Source: an uncultured Lachnospiraceae bacterium (GTDB taxonomy: Bacteria; Bacillota; Clostridia; Lachnospirales; Lachnospiraceae). Taken from it: DNA of 64,000 nucleotides. The position numbers and the translations under genes were made by a program. Position 1 is the first letter of the stretch. Every line of letters begins with the position of its first letter. The notes below the pieces were generated by a model. That model had not been told where the DNA came from. It saw nothing but the letters and a program-made list of their open reading frames with translations, and did no database searches. The stretch spans positions 1 through 64,000 of the forward strand of contig CANQUA010000010.1 in the NCBI GenBank assembly GCA_947626915.1, read 5' to 3'. Shown here piece after piece: positions 42,978 through 52,212 of this stretch.

Positions 42978-44606
42978 TCAGCAGCCGCTGTTCCTTGCCT
43001 CCGCCGCTGCTTTCTCTTCCGCCGCTTTTTTCGCTTCTTCTGCCGCTTTTTTGGCTTCCGCCGCCGCCTTCCCTTCTACTGCTTTTTTCGCTTCCTCCGC
43101 CGCTTTCTTTGCCTGCGGTCCCTTGATCCTCACCGGCTCCTCCATCGGGAGTCCTGTGTCATAATCCATCTGCCGCGGCTCATACTCCTCGTTCTCCCGC
43201 TGCCTCGTATAGCCCTCGTTGGCCCATTTCGGCGTTTTCTCCGGCCTCCAGGACCTGCACGCCCACTGGTAGCCCCGGAACGGATCGCGGGTCTGATTCA
43301 TATGCTCCAGAATCTTGTCATGGAGCTCGTTTCTCCGCTCCGCGTACGCCGGATCATCAATCCGGTTCCGGACCTCGTAAGGATCCTTTTCCATATCGTA
43401 GAGCTCGTCCGTATCCAGCAGATTCACCGCCAGCTTCACGTCGTCCGCGACGACGCCCCGCATCATCTGCAGGCCGCCGAACCCGTCGTGGTCTACCTCA
43501 TAGCGGGTAAACTCCAGATAGACCTCCTGATTGATCCGCACCTGCGGGTCCCGTATCTGGGGCATCATACTCTTTCCTTCCAGAAGCTTCGGAATCGGCA
43601 GGCCCATATAATCCAGGATCGTCGGCGTCAGATCGATATGGGACGCCGGATACCGGCATACGGCCCCTTTCGCGCCGCCGCGGATCAGCAGCGGCACGTT
43701 GGCCGCCTCCCGGTAAACGGTCGCGTTTTTCGCGCTGAGCCGGTGCGCTCCCATCATATCGCCGTGGTCCGAGGTAAAGATCACCAGCGCGCCGGGCATC
43801 AGCTCGTCAATGCAATCCAGGATCCGCCCGATCTCGTGATCCACGAAACTGTTGCAGCCCAGGAAGAGCTGCCTGGGTTTCCCCGGCGTCGTGATCTCCT
43901 CCACCGTCTTTTCCAGCGCCGGTCCCGCCCACAGTTTCTGGAACATGGGCTTGCCCTCCAGCGTATCGTGAAGACCCGGATTATCTTTCGGCCGGAAGCC
44001 CTCATACATGGTATTGAACGGGGCGGGGCAGAGCGACGGCCCGTGGGGCTCGTCGTAGGACACCGTCAGGAAGAAATCCTCATCATGGAAATTCCGGATG
44101 AAATCCACCGCCCTGTCCGTGCATTTGTGGGCGTAGGTGAATTCCGCCGTCATGTCCTCGTCGAACGCGGTCTGCCATTTCCGCGACTTCATCCGGTCTT
44201 CCGGCGTCATTTCCTCCAGGTAGCATTTCATATCGTACCAGTAGCGCGCATCCCACCCCTCCGGACACTGTCCCAGTCCGAAATAGTCGCCGCCGTCCAG
44301 GTGCCATTTCCCGATATAGCCGCAGTGAATGCCCGCGTCGGTCAGTCTCTGTCCTACGGTCTTCACATTGGCTCCCAGGGGAACGCAGTTGGTGACCATC
44401 CCGTTGGAATGGGGAAACGTACCCGTGAAGATGGCGCTCCGGGCAGGCCCGCAGACCGGCTGGCAGCTGTAAGCGTTCTCATAGCGGATGCCCTCCGCCG
44501 CCAGGCGGTCCAGATTCGGCGTGAACATCCTCTCATCCGCGCCGTAGCATCCCAGCATATCCTTGCGGGTGCTGTCCATCATCAGTAAAACCACTTGTTT
44601 TTTCAA
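42978..44606 (-). CDS. Cys-type sulfatase with Lys/Ala-rich tail
   Basis: Predicted aryl- or glycan sulfatase. I use TTG at 44606 as the start: AAAGGAGGAG lies upstream and the protein then opens MKKQVVLLMMDSTRKDMLGCYG, as sulfatases do. Cys52 in CGPARS is the residue converted to formylglycine; Asp11 in MMDST, HWLDGG-like KWHLDGGDYFG and SDHGDMMGAH complete the metal site. No signal peptide, so cytoplasmic. The last 45 residues are repeats of Lys, Ala and Glu (KKAAEEAKKA type) ending in Cys, a coiled-coil-like tail unusual in this family. The maturase (anSME) gene is not in the window. It is divergent from the ROK regulator. Confidence 0.9.
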   Translation of the reverse strand: MKKQVVLLMMDSTRKDMLGCYGADERMFTPNLDRLAAEGIRYENAYSCQPVCGPARSAIFTGTFPHSNGMVTNCVPLGANVKTVGQRLTDAGIHCGYIGKWHLDGGDYFGLGQCPEGWDARYWYDMKCYLEEMTPEDRMKSRKWQTAFDEDMTAEFTYAHKCTDRAVDFIRNFHDEDFFLTVSYDEPHGPSLCPAPFNTMYEGFRPKDNPGLHDTLEGKPMFQKLWAGPALEKTVEEITTPGKPRQLFLGCNSFVDHEIGRILDCIDELMPGALVIFTSDHGDMMGAHRLSAKNATVYREAANVPLLIRGGAKGAVCRYPASHIDLTPTILDYMGLPIPKLLEGKSMMPQIRDPQVRINQEVYLEFTRYEVDHDGFGGLQMMRGVVADDVKLAVNLLDTDELYDMEKDPYEVRNRIDDPAYAERRNELHDKILEHMNQTRDPFRGYQWACRSWRPEKTPKWANEGYTRQRENEEYEPRQMDYDTGLPMEEPVRIKGPQAKKAAEEAKKAVEGKAAAEAKKAAEEAKKAAEEKAAAEARNSGC

Positions 44607-44660
44607 ATTCTCTCCTCCTTTCACAGAATTTGCCCTTTATTGATTATTTCCTCAAAAAAG

Positions 44661-44673
44661 ACCAAAAATTGGT
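44661..44673. promoter_or_regulatory. Palindrome ACCAAAAATTGGT in the divergent sulfatase/ROK region
   Basis: ACCAA and TTGGT arms around AAA, in the 155-bp gap between the two divergent genes. Candidate operator for the ROK repressor. The plus strand also has TATACT at 44708-44713, a possible -10 box. Confidence 0.4.
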
Positions 44674-44761
44674 TAATTTATCTCTATCGCAATCTGCCGC
44701 CGTCTGCTATACTGGAAGAGTAACGCCCGACCGATCGCAAACAACTGCCAAAGAGGATAAC

Positions 44762-45952
44762 ATGTATAACCGTAAGAAGCGGCTGCTTTCCAACCGCAGC
44801 CATATATTGGAATGTATTTTCAGAAACGCGCCGATCGCCAGGACCGAGATCGCGGATCTGACCGACATCACCCCGGCCACTGTAACCAATACGGTCGCGG
44901 CCCTGATCGGAGAAGGGGTCCTTCGGGAGGTCGGCGAGGCCCGCCCACCCGTCGAGACGTCCTCCGGCCGCAACCGCATCCTGCTGGATATCGCGCCCGG
45001 CTGCGCCTGCAGCGTCGGCGTGGAATTTACCGAAAAAGCCCTGGCCGCCTGCATCTGCGACATGAAAGGGAATATCCTGTTCCATATGACGGAGCCGTTC
45101 ACGGAAGATCTGGCCAGATCGATCACGGAGAGGATCGTCGCCGTCGTGGGGCAGCTGATGGAGACCTCCGGCCTGGACTGGTCCCGGATCATCGGCATCG
45201 GCATCGCGCTGCCCGGCCATATCAGCCTGGACGAAAGCGCCCTGATCACCAACCGCACCACCTGGACCTCGTTTAAGCCCGAACAGCTCCGCCAAAGCTT
45301 CCCGGTCCCCGTCGTTATGGAAAATAACGCCCGGTGCATGGCCCTCGGCGAGTACCTGTTTCACCCTGCCCAGATCCCCGACAATTTTTCGCTGTTCCAC
45401 GCAGGCATGGGCATGTTCTGCGCCAATATCGTGGACGGCGAGCTATTCCTGGGACACCACTATGTGGCGGGCGAGATCGGCCATACCATCGTCAATGAAA
45501 ACGGTCCTCTATGCGAATGCGGCAAGCGCGGCTGTCTCCAGACCTACGCCAGCGAGACCCGCATGGTGCGCGCAGCCAGGATCCTCTATACCAACGCCTC
45601 CAACACCCTGCTGCAAAGCCTGGCCCCCAGCCGGGAGGACGTCAGCATCGAAACGCTCCTGACCGCCTACGATCTGGGCGACCCGACCGCCAGCAGCATC
45701 GTCCACGACGCGCTGAAATATTTAAGCATCTCGATCTCCAATGTCGCCATCACCACGAACCCGGAAAAGATCTTCCTCCACGCCCAGATGTTCAATCGTC
45801 AGAACATACGCGAGGAACTGATGGATCATATCAACCGGCAGCTGCTTTTCATCGGCGATCCCTACACCAACAGCGTGGAGATCCTGCCTTTCGCGATCAC
45901 CGACGGTGCCCGGGGAGCCTGCGCTCTGACCATACGGCAGTTTTTCCTCTGA
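44762..45952 (+). CDS. ROK-family transcriptional regulator (NagC/XylR type)
   Basis: A 396-residue sugar-responsive regulator. I start at MYNRKKRLLS behind AGAGGATAAC; the open frame runs 44 codons further upstream but without a good site. The N-terminal winged helix (10-70: ILECIFRNAPIARTEIADLTDITPATVTNTVAALI) binds DNA. The ROK domain follows, with HYVAGEIGHTIVNENGPLCECGKRGCLQTYAS (about 235-265), holding the zinc ligands. It faces the sulfatase gene and converges with the DUF4838 operon, so it is the likely local regulator for the sulfated glycan genes (inference). Confidence 0.92.
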   Translation: MYNRKKRLLSNRSHILECIFRNAPIARTEIADLTDITPATVTNTVAALIGEGVLREVGEARPPVETSSGRNRILLDIAPGCACSVGVEFTEKALAACICDMKGNILFHMTEPFTEDLARSITERIVAVVGQLMETSGLDWSRIIGIGIALPGHISLDESALITNRTTWTSFKPEQLRQSFPVPVVMENNARCMALGEYLFHPAQIPDNFSLFHAGMGMFCANIVDGELFLGHHYVAGEIGHTIVNENGPLCECGKRGCLQTYASETRMVRAARILYTNASNTLLQSLAPSREDVSIETLLTAYDLGDPTASSIVHDALKYLSISISNVAITTNPEKIFLHAQMFNRQNIREELMDHINRQLLFIGDPYTNSVEILPFAITDGARGACALTIRQFFL

Positions 45953-46024
45953 CCGTCTCTTTTTGTCAGAGCCGCACAGCGCCTCGGAACCGGTCTTTTC
46001 GTTCCGAACATAACATATAGCGCT

Positions 46025-46075
46025 CCAAAGCCCCGCCGCGCCCGGACGCATCTGCCGGCCGCGGCGGGGCTTTGG
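46025..46075. terminator. Bidirectional terminator between ROK and DUF4838 genes
   Basis: CCAAAGCCCCGCCGCG and CGCGGCGGGGCTTTGG form a perfect 16-bp stem with a 19-nt loop between two convergent genes. T runs are only three long, but the stem is very strong. Confidence 0.75.
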
Positions 46076-46132
46076 TCCGGGTCCGGCTCTTCCGCCTGTT
46101 CTCCGCAGTCCGCGCCTGCCGGCGGGATCCGA

Positions 46133-48049
46133 TCATTTCCCGCAGCCGCAGAGCCGTCTGAACCCTGTGAAATTCAGAGAGACCTCCCGGATCCGGTACA
46201 CGTCCAGATAGGGCTGGAACGACAGCTCGTTTTCACAGATGAGCTCGCTGAACCGGTTCCACGCCTGCGCCGCTTCCTCCGTTTTTCCCTCCGCCAGATA
46301 ACCTACCGCCGCCTCCAGTTCCGCAGCCACCCGGCAGTGATACTTTAACACGCGCCAGAACTCCGCGCAGACCGGGTCTTTGCGCTCCTTTGCCATAGAT
46401 TCCGAAGCCGCAAAGGCCGCCGTCATCTCACGGGCCTTTTTCATATCCGCGGCCACGGCCGCGTCGGTCCGGCTGCCTTTATTATTGAAATAATCGCAGC
46501 TGCACAGCGAGGAAAGTCCGCTCAGATATGTATAGACCTCTTTCCAGTCCTCGCCGTAAGCCGCCTGATAATACTCCTCCGCCAGCTCCTCAAACGTGCA
46601 GTCCAGATCGAAAAGCTTGCGGCCCATCACGTAATTCGGCAGGAAGTTGGGCAAACCGGCGCGCATCTCCTGGCAGCTGATATGGCCGTTCAGTCCCATT
46701 CTGCCCAGCTGCGCAATGTCTTCGCAGAGGATCCGGCTGATGTGGACATACCCGAAATCTCCGTAATGGGCGCGCCCCAGATGATAATCATAGACAAAAC
46801 TGTCGCCGGTAAAATGTTCCTGCCAGGCTTTCAGATACGCCATGTTCTGGGACACGTTCACCGGAAGCTGGATCCGGTTCCTGCGGTACTCTTCCACGGC
46901 CGGCAGCTCCCCGCCGAGCTGGTAGGAAGAATTAAAGCTGCGGCTGATCGGCGCGAACATTAATACAAACCGGTCCGGATTTTCCAGCTTTTCCTTTTTC
47001 GGCGGCCACAGAAGCTCCTGATACAGCAGAAAAACGATCTTCGTGTCCAGCTCCCGCTCCGTCAGCTTCCGGTCGATGACATTCAGGATATGTACGTACT
47101 GGTCGGTGGGGACCGCTTTCCGGCACTCCTCACACTCGCAGATATTGTTGCACTCATCGGCCAGCCACACATGGAGATAATCCACCTCGGGATGGACCTG
47201 GGCGTAGCGGACCACGCACTCGCTGAACGCCTCGACGACCTCCGGCTTCGAATAGCAGAGGTTGGTGTTCATGGGAATACCGTGATAAAATCCCCGGACG
47301 CCGCCCACCTCCGCCAGCATGGCCCTCTGCCGGCCGCTCAGTTCGTAACTGGCCGCTTTCCAGTCCATAGACGGGATCCCGATGCTCTCGCCGGTCCAGC
47401 CGTGTCCCACCTGCTGCAGCAGGAGATCCCGCTTCTTCATCTCTGCCACGATCCGCTTCGTATATGCGGCCGTCATCTCAACGGTCAATTCCTCCGGTTC
47501 CAGATGAGCGTTCCCCTCGTGCTGGTACCAGCGCGCCAGAAACGTATACGGAAGCTGGAACTGGATAAAGCAGGTATTGTAACCTATTTTCGGCAGCCAG
47601 TCTACAAAATCCAGGATGTTCTCCAGGGATTCCGCTCCCTCGATACAGACGCCCCGGTGATAGTAGCCGGCCGTATGAGAACAGTCCTGCGCCAGCGCGT
47701 CCGCGGACCCCAAACGCGGCACGCGCTCCAGGCCTTTGCCCGGCCCCAAAAACCGGCACCCCAGCAGATACAGATAATGGTAAACGCCGATCAGCACGCT
47801 GCGGCTGTGATTGCCGGCGATCCGGCCTTTCCCATCCGCCGCATGGATCTCAAAATGGTCTTTCGGCTCTCCGTCCGGCTCCACCGCCAGCACGATCTCC
47901 CAGTCCGGCGCGGTATCCCCCCGTTTCGTCCCTCCCTGTACGGAAACCTCCGTATCCGGCAGCATCCTCCTTATATAGTCTCCGGCCTCTCCGGCGGCAA
48001 ACGCAAGGGTCCTGTCGTCCGCATCTTCATATGAAAAAATAATCCCCAT
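46133..48049 (-). CDS. DUF4838-like protein, candidate glycoside hydrolase
   Basis: A 638-residue cytoplasmic protein. Residues 1-125 resemble the small alpha/beta domain found before GH67/GH20-type barrels (GRIAGNHSRSVLIGVYHYLYLLGCRFLGPG). The barrel-like middle (130-480) contains RGVCIEGAESLENILDFVDWLPKIGYN and the four-cysteine stretch WLADECNNICECEECRKAVP (near 300), the mark of DUF4838 proteins. The C-terminal 130 residues are helical. Family members occur in polysaccharide loci but I know no settled reaction. It starts 1 nt after the stop of sulfatase 2 and is probably coupled to it. Confidence 0.75.
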   Translation of the reverse strand: MGIIFSYEDADDRTLAFAAGEAGDYIRRMLPDTEVSVQGGTKRGDTAPDWEIVLAVEPDGEPKDHFEIHAADGKGRIAGNHSRSVLIGVYHYLYLLGCRFLGPGKGLERVPRLGSADALAQDCSHTAGYYHRGVCIEGAESLENILDFVDWLPKIGYNTCFIQFQLPYTFLARWYQHEGNAHLEPEELTVEMTAAYTKRIVAEMKKRDLLLQQVGHGWTGESIGIPSMDWKAASYELSGRQRAMLAEVGGVRGFYHGIPMNTNLCYSKPEVVEAFSECVVRYAQVHPEVDYLHVWLADECNNICECEECRKAVPTDQYVHILNVIDRKLTERELDTKIVFLLYQELLWPPKKEKLENPDRFVLMFAPISRSFNSSYQLGGELPAVEEYRRNRIQLPVNVSQNMAYLKAWQEHFTGDSFVYDYHLGRAHYGDFGYVHISRILCEDIAQLGRMGLNGHISCQEMRAGLPNFLPNYVMGRKLFDLDCTFEELAEEYYQAAYGEDWKEVYTYLSGLSSLCSCDYFNNKGSRTDAAVAADMKKAREMTAAFAASESMAKERKDPVCAEFWRVLKYHCRVAAELEAAVGYLAEGKTEEAAQAWNRFSELICENELSFQPYLDVYRIREVSLNFTGFRRLCGCGK

Positions 48050-48050
48050 G

Positions 48051-49382
48051 CTATCCCTCCGTTATCTGTAGTTCTCCTTCTCCCGCCTGCCTGGCAAACT
48101 GGAGCAGGCGTTCTTTCATCGCGGCGCGGACCGGCTCATACTCCGCGTCTCCCAGCAGATTGTGTTTCTCGAGCGGGTCCTTTTCCAGATCAAACAGGTA
48201 CCGCTCGCGGTAAACGTCCGTTACCGCCACGTTGTGCGGATCCTGGTCCGGCGCGTAAACCACATATTTATAGCGATCGCTGCGCACGGCGCGGCCCATA
48301 TAACTCTCGCTGATCTGAATGTAAACCATATTCTCCCAGTCGCCGGCCCCTGTTTCCTGGAGCGCGCGGCCCTGGATTCCCTCATCGATCCGGCAGCCCG
48401 CGGCTGTCATCAGCGTGACCGGCAGATCGATCAGACTGACCACCTTTTCTTCCCGGCGTCCCGGCTCGAACCCGGGCCCTTTGATCAAAAGCGGCACATG
48501 GATCGTATTCTCAAAACTGTTGCGTTTATAATCGTCGTAGCCGCCTACAGCCTCGTGGTTCAGCGTCCGGAAATGGCAGCCGTGGTCGCTGGCGTAGACC
48601 ACCAGCGTATTCTCATAGAAACCTCTGGCTTTCAGAGCGTCCACGACCCGGCCGAAGTTGGTATCCAGGGCGTTGATACAGCCCAGGTAATCCGGATAGA
48701 ACCGTTCCCAGTCGCCCTTGCCCGGCTCCAGATCCGGCGGCGCCACAAAATCTCTATATTTCTCCTGACTTCCTTTCGGTCCCTCATAATCGTTCCGGTC
48801 GTTCTGATGATGGGGTTCTATATGAGAGATAAAAAGGAAAAACGGCTTTTCGCTCTTATACTGATTGATAAAATCCAGCGCGTGGTCCGTGATGCAGTCC
48901 GTGCGGTAGCCGTCAAACTCCAGTTTCTTTCCATTCTCATCGTATACATAGCCGCCGTAGCCGTGGGATGTAAACTCCAGCACGTCCGCGGCGCGCCAAA
49001 ATCCGTCGTAGCCGCCCCTGCGCTCCGGCGGTACCGGAAGCGTGGCGTAGTTCTCGCCGTCTCTGTCCGAGGCCAGGTGCCATTTTCCTACGTAACCTAC
49101 TTCGTAACCTGCTTCTTTGATCGCTTTCGCAATGGTACGCTGGTTTACAGGCAGCGAGACCGCGTTCCGAAAACACCCGGTCTGCGTCGGGTAAAGCCCC
49201 GTCTGCAGCATCGCCCTGGCCGGTCCGCAGACCGGCTGCGGCGTGAAACAATTTACAAAATTTGTCGCATCCTCCCTGGCAAACTGATCCAGTCTGGGAG
49301 TCACGTCCGGTATCTGGCCATTGCAGCCTAAGGTATCCCATCGCTGCTGGTCAGAAAAGAAAAATACAATATTGGGAGTCAT
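48051..49382 (-). CDS. Cys-type sulfatase 2
   Basis: A 443-residue sulfatase without signal peptide. Asp11 in FFFSDQQRWDTLGCNG, Cys52 in CGPARAMLQTG (formylglycine site), KWHLASD and SDHGCHFRTLN (metal/sulfate ligands) are all present. The fold is closest to the heparan/choline sulfatase group by feel, but the substrate cannot be named. It lies about 100 bp after the binding protein gene of system 2, beyond a T-tailed hairpin, so it is probably expressed by read-through. AAGGAAAGG precedes the ATG at some distance. Confidence 0.92.
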   Translation of the reverse strand: MTPNIVFFFSDQQRWDTLGCNGQIPDVTPRLDQFAREDATNFVNCFTPQPVCGPARAMLQTGLYPTQTGCFRNAVSLPVNQRTIAKAIKEAGYEVGYVGKWHLASDRDGENYATLPVPPERRGGYDGFWRAADVLEFTSHGYGGYVYDENGKKLEFDGYRTDCITDHALDFINQYKSEKPFFLFISHIEPHHQNDRNDYEGPKGSQEKYRDFVAPPDLEPGKGDWERFYPDYLGCINALDTNFGRVVDALKARGFYENTLVVYASDHGCHFRTLNHEAVGGYDDYKRNSFENTIHVPLLIKGPGFEPGRREEKVVSLIDLPVTLMTAAGCRIDEGIQGRALQETGAGDWENMVYIQISESYMGRAVRSDRYKYVVYAPDQDPHNVAVTDVYRERYLFDLEKDPLEKHNLLGDAEYEPVRAAMKERLLQFARQAGEGELQITEG

Positions 49383-49408
49383 TCCAAACCATTCCTTTCC
49401 TTTTCTCT

Positions 49409-49438
49409 AAAAAATGGGAGGGCATTTCGCCCTCCCAT
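49409..49438 (-). terminator. T-tailed hairpin between binding protein 2 and sulfatase 2
   Basis: ATGGGAGGGC and GCCCTCCCAT make a perfect 10-bp stem with a 5-nt loop, followed on the minus strand by six T. It sits inside the operon, 48 bp past the binding protein stop, and should make downstream expression lower than that of the binding protein. Confidence 0.85.
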
Positions 49439-49486
49439 ATCTTAGCAAGAGTACCGGGCACTTGTCAACCGGCGTCAAAGCCTCTA

Positions 49487-51235
49487 TTACTTGCCGATGG
49501 TCCTGTCATAAGCCTGCTGCATCGTATCGATGAATGTCTGTACGTTGTACTTGTTCAGCTGCTCTACATAAGCGTCCCACTCGGTATCGATATCATGGCC
49601 CTCGTTCAGCAGCCACTCGTTCTGCTTCTGCTCCACCCAGGTCTGGCAGGACTTGCCGATGTCGTTGATGACCTGGTTCTCTTCCTCGGTGAAGTTCATG
49701 CTCGGCAGGGTCAGGCTCTGCGGCTGGTTCGCGTAGATGCTGAGCGTGACTTCCATCTTCTTGTCCGTAACGGTCTCCATGACCATCTTCTCGTAGCGGT
49801 TGGTCATGCTCATGTTCTTCGGAACGCCGTCGAACGCGTTGGTGTTCTTCACATAGGTGCTGAACGACGTGCCGTCGGGCTCGTTCGCTTCATTGTAATG
49901 AACCGTGCCGTCCTCATCGATAGCGGTAATACGCTCGATGCCCTGATAAGCCAGAATGGAGATCACGTCATTATACAGCAGGTCCACCCACTGCGCCAGC
50001 AGCTCCGTATTCTTGCACTTGTTGGTGATGGAGAATCCGGTCGCGTTGATGCTGATGTGGTTGCGGCGGTGATGCACCTTCGCCGGAGCGGAATCCGCGG
50101 TCGCCTTCAGAGGCGTGATGGCCACATACTGGTCGGCGCAGTCAGCCGCGAAGCTGGTCGGGCCCCAGGTGTAAGCGGAACCTACGATCGGAGTCGGGTT
50201 CGCCAGCTTGCCGTTGTACTGGTCCATGGTCTGCACAAAACCGTCGCGGTCCCACAGGCCGTCGGTGACGAACTTGCGCAGCTCGCGGATCGCGGTCTTG
50301 TACTCCTCGGTCAGGGGCAGATACACGACCTCGTCGTTGTCGTTCACGATGAAATGGTTCAGCGTGCCGCCGGCCGCGTTGAACGCCTCAGCCTCGCCGT
50401 ACGCGCCGAAGAAGCCGCCGTAGCCGTTGATGTGCTGATAGCTGAAGAACGTGTAGGGGATCTCATCGTTGGGGTCTCCGTTGCCGTTGGCGTCCTGCTC
50501 TTTGAACGCTTTCAGGACATTGTAGTACTCTTCCATCGTGGTCGGGATCTCCAGGCCCAGGTTGTCCAGCCAGGTCTTGTTGATATAGAGGTTGTCCGGC
50601 CAGTCGCGGCTCGGGGAGTCGTTGATGTCGCCCCAGGAATAGGTATGTCCGTCAAACGCCTGGGAAAGTCCGACCAGGGTCGGATTGTCTTCCAGCACTT
50701 TCTGGTAGTTGGGGCAGTACTGAGCGATCAGGTCCTCCACCGGAATGAACACGCCCATCGGGCCGTACTGGTTCAGGTCCGCCATGCTCAGGCAGGCGTA
50801 GCCCATGAACGCGTCCGGATAGTCGCCGGTCGCCAGCATCAGGTTCTTCTGCTCATTGTAGCCGCTGACCGGGAAGCACTGGAACTCAATGTGTACGTTG
50901 GTCGCTTTCTCCAGTTCTTTGAAAAACTCAATGTTGTTGTAATCGATCTGCGCCGTCTCCTGCTGCACCGCGATCTTGTAGGTCACTTTCTCGTCCGTCA
51001 GCTTCGGCACGTTGTTGGCGATCCAGTCATAGCCGGCACGCCCTGTGTCTACTTTCTCTGCCGTCGTCTCAGACGCCCCCCCGGCCGCCGTCGTCCCGGC
51101 CGCGGCTGTCGTCGCTGCCGCCGTCGTCCCGGCCGCCGTCGTCGTGGCGGCGCCTCCGCCGCCTCCGCAGGCGCTGAGCGCCATCGAGCATACCAGCGCC
51201 GCGGCCACTGCTGATGCTAAAGTTCTTTTCTTCAT
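49487..51235 (-). CDS. Extracellular sugar-binding lipoprotein (system 2)
   Basis: A 582-residue solute-binding protein of the LplA type. The signal (MKKRTLASAVAAALVCSMAL) ends in lipobox LSAC. A Gly stretch and a linker of Ala, Thr and Gly (about 24-62) follow, then the binding domain from about 70 (YKIAVQQETAQIDYNNIEFFKELEKATNVHIEF) to the end. AAGGAGAGGAC precedes the ATG. It follows LplB and LplC genes and precedes the sulfatase, so a sulfated or host-derived oligosaccharide is a reasonable ligand (inference). Its linker is intact, unlike that of system 1. Confidence 0.93.
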   Translation of the reverse strand: MKKRTLASAVAAALVCSMALSACGGGGGAATTTAAGTTAAATTAAAGTTAAGGASETTAEKVDTGRAGYDWIANNVPKLTDEKVTYKIAVQQETAQIDYNNIEFFKELEKATNVHIEFQCFPVSGYNEQKNLMLATGDYPDAFMGYACLSMADLNQYGPMGVFIPVEDLIAQYCPNYQKVLEDNPTLVGLSQAFDGHTYSWGDINDSPSRDWPDNLYINKTWLDNLGLEIPTTMEEYYNVLKAFKEQDANGNGDPNDEIPYTFFSYQHINGYGGFFGAYGEAEAFNAAGGTLNHFIVNDNDEVVYLPLTEEYKTAIRELRKFVTDGLWDRDGFVQTMDQYNGKLANPTPIVGSAYTWGPTSFAADCADQYVAITPLKATADSAPAKVHHRRNHISINATGFSITNKCKNTELLAQWVDLLYNDVISILAYQGIERITAIDEDGTVHYNEANEPDGTSFSTYVKNTNAFDGVPKNMSMTNRYEKMVMETVTDKKMEVTLSIYANQPQSLTLPSMNFTEEENQVINDIGKSCQTWVEQKQNEWLLNEGHDIDTEWDAYVEQLNKYNVQTFIDTMQQAYDRTIGK

Positions 51236-51279
51236 AGTCCTCTCCTTTTCTTCTCAAAATTTCGAGTTACTCTATCTCA

Positions 51280-52200
51280 TTATCCTTTTACGGATCCAAT
51301 GAGAACACCTTTAACAAAATGCTTCTGCACAAACGGGTACAGGATCATCAGCGGCGCAGCCGACACGATAATGGACACGTACTTGATCAGTCCGGCCCGC
51401 TCCTGCTGCAGAGCCGCCTGGTATACGTCGCCCAGCATCTCCTGGGACACCTGGTTCTCGATCAGGATGTTCCTCAGCACCAGCTGCAGCGGGTATTTCT
51501 CCTGATAGCGGCCCAGGTAGATCATGGCGTTAAAGTAGGTATTCCACTGGGCCACGCCGTAGAACAGAATCATCATCGCGATAACCGCCTTGGACAGCGG
51601 GATCGCGACCTCCCTGAAAAACTGCCATTCGGTACAGCCGTCCAGCTGCGCCGATTCCCGCAGTTCGTCCGGGATCGAGCTCTCAAAGAACGTCCTCGCC
51701 ACGATCAGGTTGTAGGGAACGATCATGCCCGGGAAGATCAGGGACCACATATTGCCGGTCAGGCCCAGCTTCTGCACCACCAGATAGGTGGGGATCATGC
51801 CGCCGCCGAAATACATCGTGAACACGATCAGCATCATGAATACCGAACGCATGGGCAGGTCCCTGCGGGCCAGGGAATAGGCCGCCAGCACCGTCGTGAT
51901 CGTGCTGAAAAATACGCCCGTCACCGTATAAATGATGGAGTTTTTATAGCCGGTCATGATCATGTCGTCCTGGAACACGGCTTTGTAGCCCTCCAGGGTG
52001 ATGCCCTTGGGGACCGCCAGCACCTGCCCGGAATTGACCAGGGCCGGGGCGCTGAACGAGGCGATCAGCACAAAATAGATCGGGTACGCCACGATAAACA
52101 GGATCAGGCCCAGGAAGCAGTAGTTGAAGAAATGGAACAGATTGCTCCCCTCGCGCTTATGCAGCGCTTTCGCTTTCGCTCTTGCGGAACTTACGCTCAT
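51280..52200 (-). CDS. Carbohydrate ABC transporter permease, LplC type (system 2)
   Basis: A 306-residue CUT1 permease with six TM helices. EAA loop: SIPDELRESAQLDGCTEWQFFREVAIPLSKA (about 185-215). C-terminus FVQKHFVKGVLIGSVKG is typical. The first 20 residues are basic and cytoplasmic. GGAGGTGG precedes the ATG, 12 nt after the LplB stop. Pairs with the LplB-type protein and binding protein 2. Confidence 0.94.
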   Translation of the reverse strand: MSVSSARAKAKALHKREGSNLFHFFNYCFLGLILFIVAYPIYFVLIASFSAPALVNSGQVLAVPKGITLEGYKAVFQDDMIMTGYKNSIIYTVTGVFFSTITTVLAAYSLARRDLPMRSVFMMLIVFTMYFGGGMIPTYLVVQKLGLTGNMWSLIFPGMIVPYNLIVARTFFESSIPDELRESAQLDGCTEWQFFREVAIPLSKAVIAMMILFYGVAQWNTYFNAMIYLGRYQEKYPLQLVLRNILIENQVSQEMLGDVYQAALQQERAGLIKYVSIIVSAAPLMILYPFVQKHFVKGVLIGSVKG

Positions 52201-52212
52201 CTCGCCACCTCC

